Positions 16,889 through 26,777 of a stretch of 64,000 nt of DNA are shown here, piece after piece. Source of the stretch: Rhizobium sp. FKY42 (GTDB lineage: Bacteria; Pseudomonadota; Alphaproteobacteria; Rhizobiales; Rhizobiaceae); the NCBI RefSeq assembly GCF_005222835.1, contig NZ_STGA01000029.1, positions 1-64,000 on the forward strand, in the 5' to 3' direction. The notes beneath the pieces were generated by a model. That model did no database searches and was not told the origin of the DNA. It saw nothing but the letters and a program-made list of their open reading frames with translations. Made by a program: the position numbers and the translations under genes. Every line of letters begins with the position of its first letter. Position 1 is the stretch's first letter.

Positions 16889-17653
16889 ATGAAATCTTTT
16901 CTGAAGTTGCTTACCGCCGGGCTACTGGCATCCGCTACCGTTATCGCGCCGGGAACTGCTGCAAACGCTCTTGATGAACAGCAGAAGAAAGAATTCGGGG
17001 CATTCATCCGGGAATATCTGATCGCTAACCCTGAGATCATGCTCGAAGTGCAGGATGCGCTGGAAAAGAAGCAGCAGGATACCCGCACCTCTCAAGCGTC
17101 GGAAGGTATCGCAGCAAACAGCAAGGCAATCTTTTCAACAGCCAGCGACATCACCTTGGGTAATCCGAACGGCGATGTGACAATCGTTGAGTTTTTCGAT
17201 TACAACTGCACGTATTGCAAGCGCGCCCTGACCGACATGGAAACAATCCTCTCATCAGACAAGAAGGTGCGTTTCATCCTCAAAGAATTCCCGATTCTCG
17301 GCCCGGATTCCATGGCCGCCCACCGCGTTGCCAGCGCCTTCAAAGCTATAGCGCCGGAGAAGTATCCACAGTTCCATAAGCAGCTTCTCGGCGGGCCGCA
17401 GCGGGCAACGGAACAGACTGCGATTGCTGTCGCAACAACTCTGGGCGTCAGCGAGGCCGCAATCCGGAAGTCGATGAAAGACAATCCAAACGACCAGCAG
17501 ATCCGCGCGACCTATGAACTTGCAAACAATCTCGGCGTCACCGGCACACCGTTCTATGTTGTCGGAAACGAGGCTGTTTTTGGTGCTGTCGGACATGAAG
17601 AACTGTCCAGCAAGATCAGCAACATCCGCTCCTGCGGCAAAGCCACCTGCTGA
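16889..17653 (+). CDS. Secreted DsbA-family thiol:disulfide oxidoreductase
   Basis: 254 residues: a signal peptide (about 1-25), an N-terminal helical extension (29-70) of the kind seen in Com1/BdbD-like proteins, and a DsbA-like thioredoxin fold. The active site is CTYC (Cys107/Cys110) in EFFDYNCTYCKRAL, the helical insertion is intact, and cis-Pro lies in GVTGTPFYVVG. C-terminal Cys residues in SCGKATC could form a structural disulfide. It probably oxidises or isomerises disulfides in the periplasm. ATG 16889 sits 6 nt behind GAGG, whereas ATG 16883 would abut it, so 16889 is preferred. Monocistronic between the rne terminator and aroQ. Confidence 0.87.
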   Translation: MKSFLKLLTAGLLASATVIAPGTAANALDEQQKKEFGAFIREYLIANPEIMLEVQDALEKKQQDTRTSQASEGIAANSKAIFSTASDITLGNPNGDVTIVEFFDYNCTYCKRALTDMETILSSDKKVRFILKEFPILGPDSMAAHRVASAFKAIAPEKYPQFHKQLLGGPQRATEQTAIAVATTLGVSEAAIRKSMKDNPNDQQIRATYELANNLGVTGTPFYVVGNEAVFGAVGHEELSSKISNIRSCGKATC

Positions 17654-17719
17654 CCATTGCTTGCAACCCCTTCACCGGTCGCTTACCCCGCAGTGAGATC
17701 AGTATATTCAGTCATTAAA

Positions 17720-17755
17720 CCCCGGTTATTAACGGCTTTTGTGGCCGGGGGCTTT
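17720..17755 (+). terminator. Possible terminator between dsbA-like gene and aroQ
   Basis: Inverted repeat CCCCGG (17720-17725) and CCGGGG (17745-17750) separated by 19 nt, followed by GGCTTTCCC. The U-tract is short, so termination is uncertain. Confidence 0.35.
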
Positions 17756-17808
17756 CCCTTGCCAGCCTGCCGGTCTATAGGTTTCGCTGGTTTTATGGTG
17801 GGAATTCC

Positions 17809-18246
17809 ATGAGCAAGACAATCTTTGTCCTCAACGGGCCGAACCTGAATATGCTGGGGAAGCGAGAACCCGGCATTTATGGCGGCAAGACTCTCAAAGA
17901 TATCGAGAGCGCGTGCGTAACCGCCGGTCGGGAGCTTGGCTTCGAGATCGAGTGCTTTCAGAGCAATCATGAGGGCGCCCTCGTCGATCGGCTTCACGAA
18001 GCCGACGATCGGGCAGCGGGCGTTGTGATAAATCCTGGCGCTTACGGCCACACCTCCATCGCGCTTCACGATGCCATCCGGGCCATATCGGTCCCCGTGA
18101 TCGAAGTACATATTTCGAACATCCATGCTCGCGAGGAATTTCGACATAAATCGATGATCGCACCAGCGGCCAAAGGCATGATCTGCGGCCTCGGCCCGGG
18201 CGGTTATCTTCTGGCATTGCGCGCGCTGCGCGACATCACCAATTAA
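17809..18246 (+). CDS. aroQ: 3-dehydroquinate dehydratase, type II
   Basis: 145 residues, the standard length of the small dodecameric type II enzyme that dehydrates 3-dehydroquinate to 3-dehydroshikimate in aromatic amino-acid synthesis. Key blocks: [18 protein letters not shown] with the catalytic Tyr near 24, [20 protein letters not shown], and [14 protein letters not shown] with the catalytic His. ATG follows GGTGGGAATTCC. It is the first gene of aroQ-accB-accC-aat; accB begins 25 nt after its stop, the arrangement usual in alphaproteobacteria. Confidence 0.95.
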   Translation: MSKTIFVLNGPNLNMLGKREPGIYGGKTLKDIESACVTAGRELGFEIECFQSNHEGALVDRLHEADDRAAGVVINPGAYGHTSIALHDAIRAISVPVIEVHISNIHAREEFRHKSMIAPAAKGMICGLGPGGYLLALRALRDITN

Positions 18247-18271
18247 GAACAACAGAGCACATAGGTTGACC

Positions 18272-18748
18272 ATGTCTGAGAAGAAGAACGGTTTCGACAA
18301 GGGGTTGATCCGCGATCTGGCGAACATCCTCAACGATACCGATTTGACAGAGATCGAAATCGAGCAGGACGATCTGCGCATTCGCGTATCTCGTACCATT
18401 CAGGCGCCCCAGTACATCCAGGCTGCTGCACCGGCGCCGCAACTTTACGCAGCGCCTGCCGCAGCACCGGCAGCGCCCGTCACCGGCGCTGCCGTTGAAC
18501 CTGCGAAAGATCGTTCAAAGGCTGTCACTGCACCAATGGTCGGCACAGTCTATCTATCCCCTGCCCCTGGCGCACGGTCCTTCATTGAAGTTGGTGCGAC
18601 CGTAAAGGAGGGGCAGACGCTTCTTATCATCGAAGCCATGAAGACCATGAACCAGATCCCTGCACCGCGCTCGGGCAAGGTAACGGAAATCATCGTCAAT
18701 GACGCGCAGCCTGTCGAATACGGCGAGCCGCTCGTTGTGATCGAATAA
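18272..18748 (+). CDS. accB: Biotin carboxyl carrier protein of acetyl-CoA carboxylase
   Basis: 158 residues. The N-terminal dimerisation segment is joined by an Ala/Pro-rich linker (about 48-80) to the biotinyl domain. Lys124 in EAMKTMNQI is the biotin-attachment site. It carries carboxybiotin between biotin carboxylase and the carboxyltransferase in the first step of fatty-acid synthesis. ATG 18272 is preferred over a TTG two codons earlier. It lies between aroQ and accC (9-nt gap), clearly one operon. BirA, which loads the biotin, is encoded at 58338-59108. Confidence 0.96.
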   Translation: MSEKKNGFDKGLIRDLANILNDTDLTEIEIEQDDLRIRVSRTIQAPQYIQAAAPAPQLYAAPAAAPAAPVTGAAVEPAKDRSKAVTAPMVGTVYLSPAPGARSFIEVGATVKEGQTLLIIEAMKTMNQIPAPRSGKVTEIIVNDAQPVEYGEPLVVIE

Positions 18749-18757
18749 GGCGGTCTC

Positions 18758-20107
18758 ATGATTTCGAAGATCCTCATTGCCAACCGTGGCGAGATTGCCC
18801 TTCGTGTCCTGCGGGCATGCAAGGAACTCGGCATCTCGACCGTCGCCGTTCATTCTACGGCTGACGCTGACGCAATGCATGTGCGTCTGGCAGACGAAAG
18901 CGTATGTATCGGCCCACCGCCATCACGTGACAGCTACCTCAACATCCACCAGATTGTTGCGGCTTGCGAGATCACCGGTGCGGATGCGGTGCATCCTGGC
19001 TACGGCTTCCTGTCGGAAAATGCCAAGTTCGCGGATATACTCGAAGCGCATGGCATTACCTTCATCGGACCCACCGCTGAGCATATTCGCCTGATGGGTG
19101 ACAAGATCACGGCCAAGAAGACGGCTGTCGAGCTTGGTATTCCGGTCGTTCCGGGTTCCGATGGCGAAGTGACGCCTGACAACGCTCTGGAAATTGCGCG
19201 GCAGATCGGCTTCCCGGTACTTATCAAGGCTACTGCTGGCGGCGGCGGCCGTGGCATGAAAGTCGCCAAGACTGAAGCAGACCTTGAGGAAGCCTTTAAT
19301 ACGGCCCGTTCCGAAGCGGCTGCAGCATTTGGCAATGATGCCGTCTACATGGAGAAGTATCTCGGCAAACCTCGGCATATCGAGATCCAGGTCGTGGGTG
19401 ACGGGGCTGGCAATGCTATCCACCTCGGAGAACGCGATTGCTCGCTGCAGCGCCGTCACCAGAAGGTTTGGGAAGAGGCAAACTCCCCTGCCCTGAATGT
19501 CGATCAGCGCATGAAGATCGGTCAGATCTGCGCTGACGCCATGAAGAAGATGAAGTACCGCGGTGCCGGTACAATCGAGTTCCTGTACGAGAACGGCGAA
19601 TTCTATTTCATCGAAATGAATACGCGTCTTCAGGTCGAGCATCCGATCACAGAAGCTATCACCGGCATCGATCTCGTTCATGAGCAGATCCGCGTTGCCT
19701 CTGGTGCCGGGCTTTCCGTAACCCAGGACGAGATCAGTTTTTCCGGTCACGCGATCGAGTGCCGCATCAACGCTGAAGACCCGCGTACATTCGTCCCATC
19801 TCCGGGAACCATCACGCACTTCCACGCGCCGGGTGGCTTGGGTGTTCGTGTCGATTCGGGCGCCTATGCGGGTTACAAGATCCCCCCCTATTATGACAGC
19901 CTGATCGGCAAGCTCATCGTCCACGGTCGGACTCGCGTCGAATGCATGATGCGTCTGCGCCGTGTGCTCGACGAATTCGTCGTTGACGGGATCAAGACGA
20001 CACTGCCGCTTTTCCAGGATCTCGTTTCCAACCAGGATATCGCCAACGGCGACTACGATATCCACTGGCTGGAAAAGTATCTTGCTGGCGACAAGCCCAG
20101 CGCTTGA
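18758..20107 (+). CDS. accC: Acetyl-CoA carboxylase, biotin carboxylase subunit
   Basis: 449 residues, matching E. coli AccC in length. It has an ATP-grasp fold: the N-terminal [17 protein letters not shown] and [15 protein letters not shown] blocks, the glycine-rich ATP loop [12 protein letters not shown], the catalytic region with [14 protein letters not shown], and the C-terminal cap with [12 protein letters not shown]. It carboxylates the biotin of AccB with bicarbonate and ATP. Its TGA overlaps the start region of aat by a few bases, extending the operon. Confidence 0.97.
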   Translation: MISKILIANRGEIALRVLRACKELGISTVAVHSTADADAMHVRLADESVCIGPPPSRDSYLNIHQIVAACEITGADAVHPGYGFLSENAKFADILEAHGITFIGPTAEHIRLMGDKITAKKTAVELGIPVVPGSDGEVTPDNALEIARQIGFPVLIKATAGGGGRGMKVAKTEADLEEAFNTARSEAAAAFGNDAVYMEKYLGKPRHIEIQVVGDGAGNAIHLGERDCSLQRRHQKVWEEANSPALNVDQRMKIGQICADAMKKMKYRGAGTIEFLYENGEFYFIEMNTRLQVEHPITEAITGIDLVHEQIRVASGAGLSVTQDEISFSGHAIECRINAEDPRTFVPSPGTITHFHAPGGLGVRVDSGAYAGYKIPPYYDSLIGKLIVHGRTRVECMMRLRRVLDEFVVDGIKTTLPLFQDLVSNQDIANGDYDIHWLEKYLAGDKPSA

Positions 20108-20109
20108 TC

Positions 20110-20727
20110 ATGGCAGGTCGGCGCGGCAGATATTATCCCGCCATCACGCCGGAAATTCTGTTGCGTGCCTATTCCATCGGTCTGTTTCCGATGGCTGAAT
20201 CGGCGGACGACCCGGAAGTCTTCTGGGTCGAACCGGAACTGCGGGGCATCATTCCGCTGGACGCTTTTCATATATCGAAGAGCCTTCACAAAGCCGTTCG
20301 GCAGCAAGCTTTCTCTATTCGTCGCAATACGGCATTCGAAGCCGTGATGGCGGGCTGCGCCGAATCAGCGCCTGACAGGCCGACGACCTGGATCAATTCC
20401 ACAATCCGATCGCTCTACAAACAGCTCCATGCCATGGGTCATGCCCACAGTGTTGAAGCCTGGGAAGGCGATCAACTGGTCGGCGGGCTTTACGGCGTGT
20501 CCCTGGGGGCTGCATTCTTTGGAGAAAGCATGTTCTCCCGGCGCACAAATGCGTCGAAAATCTGCCTTGTGCATCTCGTGAATCATCTGCGTGCTAACGA
20601 TTTTCACCTGCTGGACACGCAATTTACGACTGATCATCTGAAAACATTCGGCGCGATCGACATCCCGAAACAGGATTATCTCGAACTGCTGAAAGCAGCT
20701 GTCGAACTGCCTGACCGCCCTTTCTGA
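20110..20727 (+). CDS. aat: Leucyl/phenylalanyl-tRNA-protein transferase
   Basis: 205 residues; transfers Leu or Phe from tRNA to N-terminal Arg/Lys of proteins, marking them for ClpS/ClpAP (N-end rule). Conserved features: [15 protein letters not shown] with the following [45 protein letters not shown], and [20 protein letters not shown] 20110 is taken rather than TTG 20104 inside the accC stop. Last gene of the plus-strand aroQ-accBC-aat operon, convergent with the DUF2155 gene. Confidence 0.94.
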   Translation: MAGRRGRYYPAITPEILLRAYSIGLFPMAESADDPEVFWVEPELRGIIPLDAFHISKSLHKAVRQQAFSIRRNTAFEAVMAGCAESAPDRPTTWINSTIRSLYKQLHAMGHAHSVEAWEGDQLVGGLYGVSLGAAFFGESMFSRRTNASKICLVHLVNHLRANDFHLLDTQFTTDHLKTFGAIDIPKQDYLELLKAAVELPDRPF

Positions 20728-20802
20728 TCAGTGACGGCCGAACATCACAGGCATCGACCACCAGCGAATTTGGTAGAGGACGCGGCCAGACGTGATGCGA
20801 TT

Positions 20803-21240
20803 TTATGGCTTGGCAGCGGCAGCTGGCTTTGCCGGGCTTGCTGGAGGCGGAACATCTGACTTCTGCTTACAGCCTGTCAGCCAGACGTCATAGATCGGAT
20901 GTTCAACTGCATTCAGACCAGGGCTGTCTGCAAACATCCATCCTGTGAAGATCCGCCTTATCTTGCGATCAAGCGTGATTTCATCGACCTCAATGAAGCC
21001 GTCTACCTTTTGTGCTTCTGTGTCATCGCGTGAGAAACAGGCTTTCGGCGTTACCTGCAAGGCACCGTACTGGACAGTCTCATTCACATAGACATCGAAG
21101 CGGGTAATACGCCCCGTGATCTTGTCGATCCCTGAGAATTCAGCAACCGGATTTTCGATACGGGCCGCGGAAGCAGGTGCAACCATCGCCAGACAGAGCG
21201 TCATTCCCAGAAGCAGCGAACGAACGGATCTATGGGACAT
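20803..21240 (-). CDS. Secreted DUF2155 family protein
   Basis: 145 residues with a signal peptide (about 1-25, cleavage near ASAA) and a conserved globular part: ITGRITRFDVYVNETVQYGALQV, two conserved Cys (ACFSRDD; WLTGC), and FTGWMFADSPGLNAVEHPIYDVW, which is characteristic of DUF2155. The tail is Pro/Ala/Lys-rich. Function is unknown; the two cysteines may form a disulfide in the periplasm. It sits between aat and the complex I accessory gene, an order conserved in many alphaproteobacteria. Confidence 0.88.
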   Translation of the reverse strand: MSHRSVRSLLLGMTLCLAMVAPASAARIENPVAEFSGIDKITGRITRFDVYVNETVQYGALQVTPKACFSRDDTEAQKVDGFIEVDEITLDRKIRRIFTGWMFADSPGLNAVEHPIYDVWLTGCKQKSDVPPPASPAKPAAAAKP

Positions 21241-21324
21241 GGGAGCGAAATCACCTTCAGAAATTACTAAAGCGTATCGCGATCTTTCAGATTCGCTCCT
21301 GACGCTTTATCTCTTTACTTTAAC

Positions 21325-21369
21325 GCATGTCGTTGTCGCAAAACCGCTGAACACTTTTGCGCGACATGC
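21325..21369. repeat. Dispersed rhizobial palindromic repeat (one copy)
   Basis: Imperfect palindrome: GCATGTCG (21325-21332), four unpaired bases, CGCAAAA (21337-21343), an 11-nt loop, TTTTGCG (21355-21361), CGACATGC (21362-21369). The upstream flank 21270-21320 (AAAGCG..., GACGCTTTATCTCTTTACTTTAACG) and the loop CCGCTGAACAC resemble the intergenic palindromic repeats found in many copies in Rhizobiaceae and Brucellaceae genomes. Only one copy was noticed in this window. Confidence 0.65.
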
Positions 21370-21371
21370 TG

Positions 21372-21397
21372 TAGGTCCCGATCAATGCCGGGACCTA
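21372..21397 (-). terminator. Hairpin downstream of the NDUFA12 gene
   Basis: A perfect 9-bp stem TAGGTCCCG / CGGGACCTA with an 8-nt loop, 44 nt past the NDUFA12 stop on the minus strand. No T-run follows, so it may be an mRNA 3' end stabiliser or part of the adjacent repeat rather than an intrinsic terminator. Confidence 0.4.
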
Positions 21398-21440
21398 ATG
21401 GAGATAGTTTAAAAATGTGGCGTGAGATAGAGCAAGACGC

Positions 21441-21839
21441 TCAGGAGCCCGGTGTCCATGCATCATAGTCACCGGTCACACGTGGACGCTGACCTGTCGC
21501 ATCCATGGAGCCCGTTGGCTTGTACGCGAATGGCGTCCCTGTAAGGTTCTCATGATGGGGCTTCTGCCACTCACGGGCTGCATAATTTTCCTTTGAAGGA
21601 GGCGTATCGGTCCGGTAATGCATCCAGCCGTGCCAACCCGGCGGAATAGCCGAGGCTTCGGCGTAACCCTTGTAGATGACCCAGCGACGAGGCAGACCAA
21701 AGGATGTCATGCCGCCTTCGTAATAAACATTGCCCAGTTCATCCTCGCCTACGCGCTTGCCGTTGCGCCACGTAAAGAAGCGTGTGCCAAGCGTCTGGCC
21801 ATTCCACCAGGTGAAGATTTGAAGGAGAAGATTCTTCAT
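21441..21839 (-). CDS. NADH:ubiquinone oxidoreductase accessory subunit, NDUFA12 (B17.2) family
   Basis: 132 residues. The family core is clear: FTWWNGQTLGTRFFTWRNGKRVGEDELGN, YYEGG, RRWVIYKGYAEASAIPPGWHGWMHYRTDTPPS and AREWQKPHHENLTGT. The mitochondrial homologue is a peripheral subunit of complex I, and alphaproteobacterial complex I is known to carry it. The main nuo genes at 59-64 kb are distant, as is usual for this subunit. It lies 200 nt upstream of the DUF2155 gene on the same strand. Confidence 0.92.
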   Translation of the reverse strand: MKNLLLQIFTWWNGQTLGTRFFTWRNGKRVGEDELGNVYYEGGMTSFGLPRRWVIYKGYAEASAIPPGWHGWMHYRTDTPPSKENYAAREWQKPHHENLTGTPFAYKPTGSMDATGQRPRVTGDYDAWTPGS

Positions 21840-21937
21840 AGTTTTCCAGCGTCCTCGCGAGAGACAAGGAATGTTTCCTTGCCTCGCTTATGCAATCTCG
21901 ATCGGCGAATGTCCAGCCTTTAGGGGGTGGATAGGCG

Positions 21938-22405
21938 CTATTTGAAGTGCATTCTGAAGCCTGTGTAGTCTGGCGAAAAACCGGCCTTCTCGTAGAAGGC
22001 CCGGGTTCCGTCACGGTCGCTTCGGTGCCTGATTTGCACCAGTCGGCAACCGCGTCGTTTTGCCTCGCTTACGGCAAACTCCAGAAGCTTTGAACCGATC
22101 CCCTGCCCGCGTTTGTCTGAGCGCGTATGCAAGGCCTCGATCACGCCCGTCAAGCCACCCCGACCGCGCAGCGTTCTTAGAAATGCGAGCTGAAAGCTGG
22201 CAACGACTTCGCCCCCCTGCTTGGCGACGTAAAGCTGCTCGTTCAGCGACTGATCTATGACGTGAAAGGCGCGGACATAATCATCAAAGGCTTGCTCGTC
22301 ACTGGTATCACCATGGCCGCCATGCTCATCCTCCTCAAAAAGCCGGATCAATTCGGAAAGATCACTTTCCCTGGCTCTTCTGATATGCAAGTCGCTGTCA
22401 GTCAT
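21938..22405 (-). CDS. GNAT-family N-acetyltransferase
   Basis: 155 residues with the GNAT fold: the N-terminal IRRARESDLSELIRLF, the acetyl-CoA pyrophosphate-binding motif in RSDKRGQGIGSKLLEFAVSE, and the C-terminal ARAFYEKAGF-like block (RAFYEKAGFSPDY). It acetylates an unknown amine. It is 12 nt downstream of a second GNAT gene on the same strand, and the pair precedes no obvious substrate pathway. Confidence 0.85.
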   Translation of the reverse strand: MTDSDLHIRRARESDLSELIRLFEEDEHGGHGDTSDEQAFDDYVRAFHVIDQSLNEQLYVAKQGGEVVASFQLAFLRTLRGRGGLTGVIEALHTRSDKRGQGIGSKLLEFAVSEAKRRGCRLVQIRHRSDRDGTRAFYEKAGFSPDYTGFRMHFK

Positions 22406-22417
22406 GGCACTCCTCCC

Positions 22418-22918
22418 TTAGTGCGCGAGCGGCTTCTCCATGATGATCGCTTCAATACCACTATTGTCCTGACCGCAGTTCTTGGTGCGGTCAACTTCTG
22501 TGAAGCCTAGTCGCGTGTAGAAGGAAATTGCGCGTTCGTTCGCAACGTCAACTTCCAGGCGAAGAATTTCCGCATCCGGGAAACAGGTTTCCAACTCGGC
22601 AAAGAGATCCCGGCCGATTCCTTCGTTCTGGCAAGTCGGATGCACGTAGAGCTGATGCAGGACTGCGGTCTTTGTCATCGTAGGCGACATGGCGGCAAAT
22701 CCCATGCCACCAATCCGCTTTCCGTTATCGGCAACCAGAAACTCGCCGTCTTTCAGGTTGATCCTCTTCAGGATCGCCTCTGCGCTATGCAAGCTAGTGA
22801 CGAGTGATCCCACCTTCAGCGGACCATGGATGGGATCATAGGTCGCGTGCCATGTCTCCGCCAATAGCTTGCGCACCGGCTCTACATCTTTTGGGCCCGC
22901 TGTACGAATGAAAAACAT
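22418..22918 (-). CDS. GNAT-family N-acetyltransferase
   Basis: 166 residues. The start FFIRTAGPKDVEPVRKLLAETW, the YVHPTCQNEGIGRDLFAELE acetyl-CoA loop (a Q-x-x-G-I-G variant) and the ISFYTRLGFTEVD end are standard GNAT landmarks. Substrate unknown. It lies 36 nt downstream of gatB and 12 nt upstream of another GNAT gene, probably one transcript gatB-GNAT-GNAT. Confidence 0.85.
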   Translation of the reverse strand: MFFIRTAGPKDVEPVRKLLAETWHATYDPIHGPLKVGSLVTSLHSAEAILKRINLKDGEFLVADNGKRIGGMGFAAMSPTMTKTAVLHQLYVHPTCQNEGIGRDLFAELETCFPDAEILRLEVDVANERAISFYTRLGFTEVDRTKNCGQDNSGIEAIIMEKPLAH

Positions 22919-22954
22919 GGAACAGCCCTCTCTCGGAGAAGCAAGGCCGAAGCC

Positions 22955-24457
22955 TTACTCCTCGATGCCCAGCTTTGCCTTTACCAGCGCCTGCACGGCC
23001 TGCGGGTTGGCCTTGCCACCGGTCGATTTCATAACCTGGCCCACGAACCAGCCGGCCAGCGTCGGCTTTGCCTTGACCTTGGCGACCTGATCGGGGTTTG
23101 CGGCGATGATATCATCAACGGCCTTTTCGATGGCGCCGGTATCGGTCACCTGCTTCATGCCGCGGCTTTCCACGATTTCCGCAGGATCGCCGCCTTCGTT
23201 GAAAACGATTTCGAACAGGTCCTTGGCGATCTTGCCGGAGATGGTCTCATCCTTGATGAGATCGATGATGCCACCAAGCTGGGCAGGAGAAACCGGAGTC
23301 TCTTCAATGCCTTTGCCAGCTTTGTTCAAGGCGCCCAGCAAGTCGTTGATAACCCAGTTCGCCGCCGTCTTGCCATCACGACCTTCAGCAACCGATTCAA
23401 AGTAATCGGCGATGGCCTTCTCGGAAACCAGCACGGAAGCGTCGTAAACCGACAAACCAAGTTCGCGCACAAAACGGGCCTTCTTGTCATCGGGCAATTC
23501 CGGTAGGTCGCTCTTCAGCGCCTCAACGAAAGCATCGTCAAACTCCAACGGCAACAGATCCGGATCCGGGAAGTAGCGGTAATCATGGGCATCTTCCTTG
23601 GAGCGCATGGACCGCGTTTCGCCCTTGCCCGGATCGAACAGGCGAGTTTCCTGGTCGATCGAGCCGCCGTCTTCCAGAATTGCAATCTGGCGGCGCGCTT
23701 CGTATTCAATCGCCTGGCCAATGAAACGGATAGAGTTGACGTTCTTGATTTCGCAACGTGTGCCAAAGGCTTCGCCTGGACGGCGTACGGAAACGTTCAC
23801 GTCGGCGCGCATGGAGCCCTCGTCCATGTTGCCATCACAGGTGCCGAGATAGCGCACGATGGAGCGCAGTTTCGTCATGTAGGCCTTCGCCTCATCCGAA
23901 GAGCGCATGTCCGGCTTGGATACGATCTCCATCAGGGCAACGCCTGAACGATTCAGATCCACATAGGACATGGTCGGATGCTGGTCGTGCATGGATTTGC
24001 CGGCGTCCTGCTCAAGGTGCAGGCGCTCGATACCGATCTCGATGTCTTCGAAGTTGCCCTGACGATCCGGACCGAGCGAAATGATAATCTTGCCTTCGCC
24101 GACGATCGGATCCTTGAACTGAGAAATCTGGTAGCCCTGCGGCAGGTCCGGATAGAAATAGTTCTTGCGATCGAAAATCGAGCGGTTGTTGATCTGCGCC
24201 TTGAGGCCGAGACCTGTCCGCACGGCCTGCTTCACGCATTCCTCGTTGATGACCGGCAGCATGCCGGGCATCGCCGCATCGACCAGCGAGACGTTGGAAT
24301 TCGGCGCCTTGCCGAACTCGGTGGAAGCGCCAGAGAACAGTTTGGACTGTGAAAGAACCTGCGCGTGAACTTCCATGCCGATGATGATCTCCCAATCACC
24401 CGTGGCACCGGGAATCAGACGTTTCGGATCAGGTGTGCGCGTATCGACAAGGGTCAT
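22955..24457 (-). CDS. gatB: Aspartyl/glutamyl-tRNA amidotransferase subunit B
   Basis: 500 residues. GatB is the tRNA-binding kinase subunit that phosphorylates misacylated Glu-tRNA(Gln)/Asp-tRNA(Asn) so that ammonia from GatA can amidate it. Conserved blocks: [70 protein letters not shown], and [15 protein letters not shown]. The YqeY-like tail carries [11 protein letters not shown]-type sequence ([15 protein letters not shown]). gatA and gatC lie 0.8-2.6 kb upstream on the same strand, separated from gatB by a GNAT gene and a terminator. Confidence 0.96.
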   Translation of the reverse strand: MTLVDTRTPDPKRLIPGATGDWEIIIGMEVHAQVLSQSKLFSGASTEFGKAPNSNVSLVDAAMPGMLPVINEECVKQAVRTGLGLKAQINNRSIFDRKNYFYPDLPQGYQISQFKDPIVGEGKIIISLGPDRQGNFEDIEIGIERLHLEQDAGKSMHDQHPTMSYVDLNRSGVALMEIVSKPDMRSSDEAKAYMTKLRSIVRYLGTCDGNMDEGSMRADVNVSVRRPGEAFGTRCEIKNVNSIRFIGQAIEYEARRQIAILEDGGSIDQETRLFDPGKGETRSMRSKEDAHDYRYFPDPDLLPLEFDDAFVEALKSDLPELPDDKKARFVRELGLSVYDASVLVSEKAIADYFESVAEGRDGKTAANWVINDLLGALNKAGKGIEETPVSPAQLGGIIDLIKDETISGKIAKDLFEIVFNEGGDPAEIVESRGMKQVTDTGAIEKAVDDIIAANPDQVAKVKAKPTLAGWFVGQVMKSTGGKANPQAVQALVKAKLGIEE

Positions 24458-24553
24458 CTCAAAGGCTCTTCATGCGGTCAAATGGGTGAATGTCAGGTAG
24501 AACAATTGGTGGAGCGGTGCAAGCTTTGAGGCCATGTACCTGGTCATTAGAGA

Positions 24554-25063
24554 CTAAAACTCAACGCCGTAGCCCGCTGGTGCCACAGCAACCAGTTGCT
24601 TGGACATCCCAACGGATTGCACATCCTGATCAAGCTTCGGCGCATATGCAATCGACAGCCAGTTAACCCGATAGCCGTTCATTTCAAAGAAACTGACCGC
24701 ATCCGTATTATGTGCATGCGTTTCCAGCTTGATTTCATGGAAACCATGCTGGCGGACTTCCTCCTCGACGGCTTGAAGGAGCTCTGAACCGAGACCTCGC
24801 CGCTGATGGTCTGGGTCGATCCAGAAATCGGTGATCTTTTCGTCGAGCGCTTCGCGGGATGCCCATCCTGCAGCGACACCGCCCTCCTCGATCACCGTAA
24901 TCTTCACCCAGGAGGAACGAACGAAGTCTCCGAACGCACGTAATGCGTTTTCCAGCATTGCCTCGGTGCCGCCAATGGGCCCCATGGCCTGGGCCCAGGC
25001 TCTCAGACCTATGCCTGTCAGCGCGTCGATCTCGTTCTCACGGGCATTGCGAACATGGTGCAT
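24554..25063 (-). CDS. GNAT-family N-acetyltransferase
   Basis: 169 residues with the GNAT signature DFWIDPDHQRRGLGSELL (Q-R-R-G-L-G acetyl-CoA loop) and VSFFEMNGYRVNW near the end. Substrate unknown. It lies between gatA's terminator and gatB, about 96 nt upstream of the gatB start on the same strand. It is the third GNAT gene within 3 kb, but its sequence is not close to the other two, so no recent duplication is evident. Confidence 0.85.
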   Translation of the reverse strand: MHHVRNARENEIDALTGIGLRAWAQAMGPIGGTEAMLENALRAFGDFVRSSWVKITVIEEGGVAAGWASREALDEKITDFWIDPDHQRRGLGSELLQAVEEEVRQHGFHEIKLETHAHNTDAVSFFEMNGYRVNWLSIAYAPKLDQDVQSVGMSKQLVAVAPAGYGVEF

Positions 25064-25171
25064 GAAAATCCCCGGAACGTCGCCACGATTAGATCATTGC
25101 CGGAAGGTGTTTCCAAGCCCGTCGAGGGGATTAGCCTGCGATATGGAGATCTTTGTTGAAAACTGGTCAAC

Positions 25172-25206
25172 AAAAAAGGACCGGCACAATGGATGCGCCG
25201 GTCCTT
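25172..25206 (-). terminator. Rho-independent terminator of gatCA
   Basis: A perfect 10-bp stem AAGGACCGGC (25176-25185) / GCCGGTCCTT (25197-25206), followed on the minus strand by six T. It lies 30 nt beyond the gatA stop codon, separating gatCA from the GNAT gene and gatB. Confidence 0.85.
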
Positions 25207-25235
25207 CTGCAGTCAGATAGTGGGTGTGGAGAGTG

Positions 25236-26717
25236 TTACCACCACTTTGCTGGCGTGAACTTTCCGGCGGCCTGTTCGATCACATGCGCCGTCTTGAACA
25301 GGGTTTCTTCTTCAAACGGCTTGCCGATGATCTGGAGACCCAGCGGCAAACCCTTGTGATCGAGACCGGCTGGAACCGAGATACCAGGAAGGCCGGCCAT
25401 GTTGAGCGTGACCGTGAAGACGTCCTGCAGATACATCTTGACCGGATCTGCAGCGAGTTCCTTGTCACCGATGGCAAAGGCGGAAGACGGCGTGATAGGC
25501 GCCAGGATAGCATCGACGCCCGCATGAAACGCCTCTTCGAAGTCACGCTTGATGAGAGTGCGGACCTTCTGAGCCTTCAGGTAGTAGGCATCGTAGTAGC
25601 CAGCAGACAGAACATAGGTTCCGATCATGATGCGGCGCTGAACTTCCTTGCCGAAGCCCGCAGCGCGGCTCTTCTCGTACATATCGGCAATGTCCTTGCC
25701 GTCAACGCGCAGGCCGTAGCGAACACCGTCATAGCGTGCCAAGTTGGACGACGCTTCCGCGGGCGCCACGATGTAGTAGGCCGGAAGCGCATATTTAGTG
25801 TGTGGCAGCGAAATTTCGACGACTTCAGCGCCAGCATCCTTCAGCCATTCCACACCCTGCTGCCACAGCTTTTCAATTTCCTCCGGCATGCCCTCGATAC
25901 GATATTCCTTCGGAATGCCGATCTTCATACCCTTGACCGACTGACCAAGTGAAGCTTCGTAATCCGGAACCGGCAAATCGACAGAGGTCGTGTCCTTGGT
26001 ATCGACGCTCGCCATGCTCTTCAGCAGGATTGCTGCGTCGCGCACATCGCGCGCAATCGGACCAGCCTGATCCAGCGACGAGGCATAGGCAACGATACCC
26101 CAGCGGGAGCAACGGCCATAGGTAGGCTTGATGCCGACCGTGCCAGTAAAGGCCGCAGGCTGCCGGATGGAGCCGCCTGTGTCGGTGGCAGTGGCACCGG
26201 CGCAGAGATGCGCCGCAACAGCAGCAGCGGAGCCGCCTGAAGAGCCGCCCGGCACCAGCTTTTCATCCGAACCCTTGGCCTTCCACGGGTTTACCGCCGG
26301 TCCGTAATAGGAGCTTTCGTTGGATGAACCCATCGCGAATTCATCCATGTTCAGCTTACCGAGCATCACGGCACCATCATTCCAGAGGTTCTGGGTGACG
26401 GTCGATTCGTACTTCGGCTTGAACCCATCGAGAATGTGGCTGCAGGCCTGCGTGTGGATATCACGCGTTGCGAACAGGTCCTTCACGCCAAGTGGGATAC
26501 CCTCAAGAGCGCCGCCCTTTCCATCTGCCAGACGCGCATCCGACGCTTTCGCCATCTCGCGCGCCTTTTCGGGCGTTACGGTCACGTAGGCGTTCAGGGC
26601 ACCGTTGGCAGCGTCGATGGCCGACAGGTAAGCGTCCGTCAATTCGACCGCTGTGATATCGCGGCCCTTCAGTTTAGCGCGTGCTTCGGAAATGGTAAGG
26701 TTGGTAAGTTCGGTCAT
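25236..26717 (-). CDS. gatA: Aspartyl/glutamyl-tRNA amidotransferase subunit A
   Basis: 493 residues of the amidase-signature family; hydrolyses glutamine and channels ammonia to GatB. The Ser-cisSer-Lys triad region is intact: Lys79 in PLGVKDLF, the glycine/serine loop [14 protein letters not shown] (about 156-168), and [13 protein letters not shown] (about 179-190). A C-terminal [19 protein letters not shown] block is also conserved. It follows gatC by 60 nt in a gatC-gatA operon ending at the terminator at 25172-25206. Confidence 0.96.
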   Translation of the reverse strand: MTELTNLTISEARAKLKGRDITAVELTDAYLSAIDAANGALNAYVTVTPEKAREMAKASDARLADGKGGALEGIPLGVKDLFATRDIHTQACSHILDGFKPKYESTVTQNLWNDGAVMLGKLNMDEFAMGSSNESSYYGPAVNPWKAKGSDEKLVPGGSSGGSAAAVAAHLCAGATATDTGGSIRQPAAFTGTVGIKPTYGRCSRWGIVAYASSLDQAGPIARDVRDAAILLKSMASVDTKDTTSVDLPVPDYEASLGQSVKGMKIGIPKEYRIEGMPEEIEKLWQQGVEWLKDAGAEVVEISLPHTKYALPAYYIVAPAEASSNLARYDGVRYGLRVDGKDIADMYEKSRAAGFGKEVQRRIMIGTYVLSAGYYDAYYLKAQKVRTLIKRDFEEAFHAGVDAILAPITPSSAFAIGDKELAADPVKMYLQDVFTVTLNMAGLPGISVPAGLDHKGLPLGLQIIGKPFEEETLFKTAHVIEQAAGKFTPAKWW

Positions 26718-26777
26718 CGTGATCTCGAATTTGGCTTAAGGCTGCGTTGAAGGTCGGTGCTGCGGAATGATCCGCGC

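Noticed and set aside
18923-20065. 380-codon ORF antisense to accC
   Set aside because: accC is intact with all ATP-grasp motifs; the antisense frame shows no domain or ribosome site.
21938-25063. GNAT genes as a tandem duplication
   Set aside because: The three proteins share only the general fold motifs; their sequences differ too much for recent duplication.
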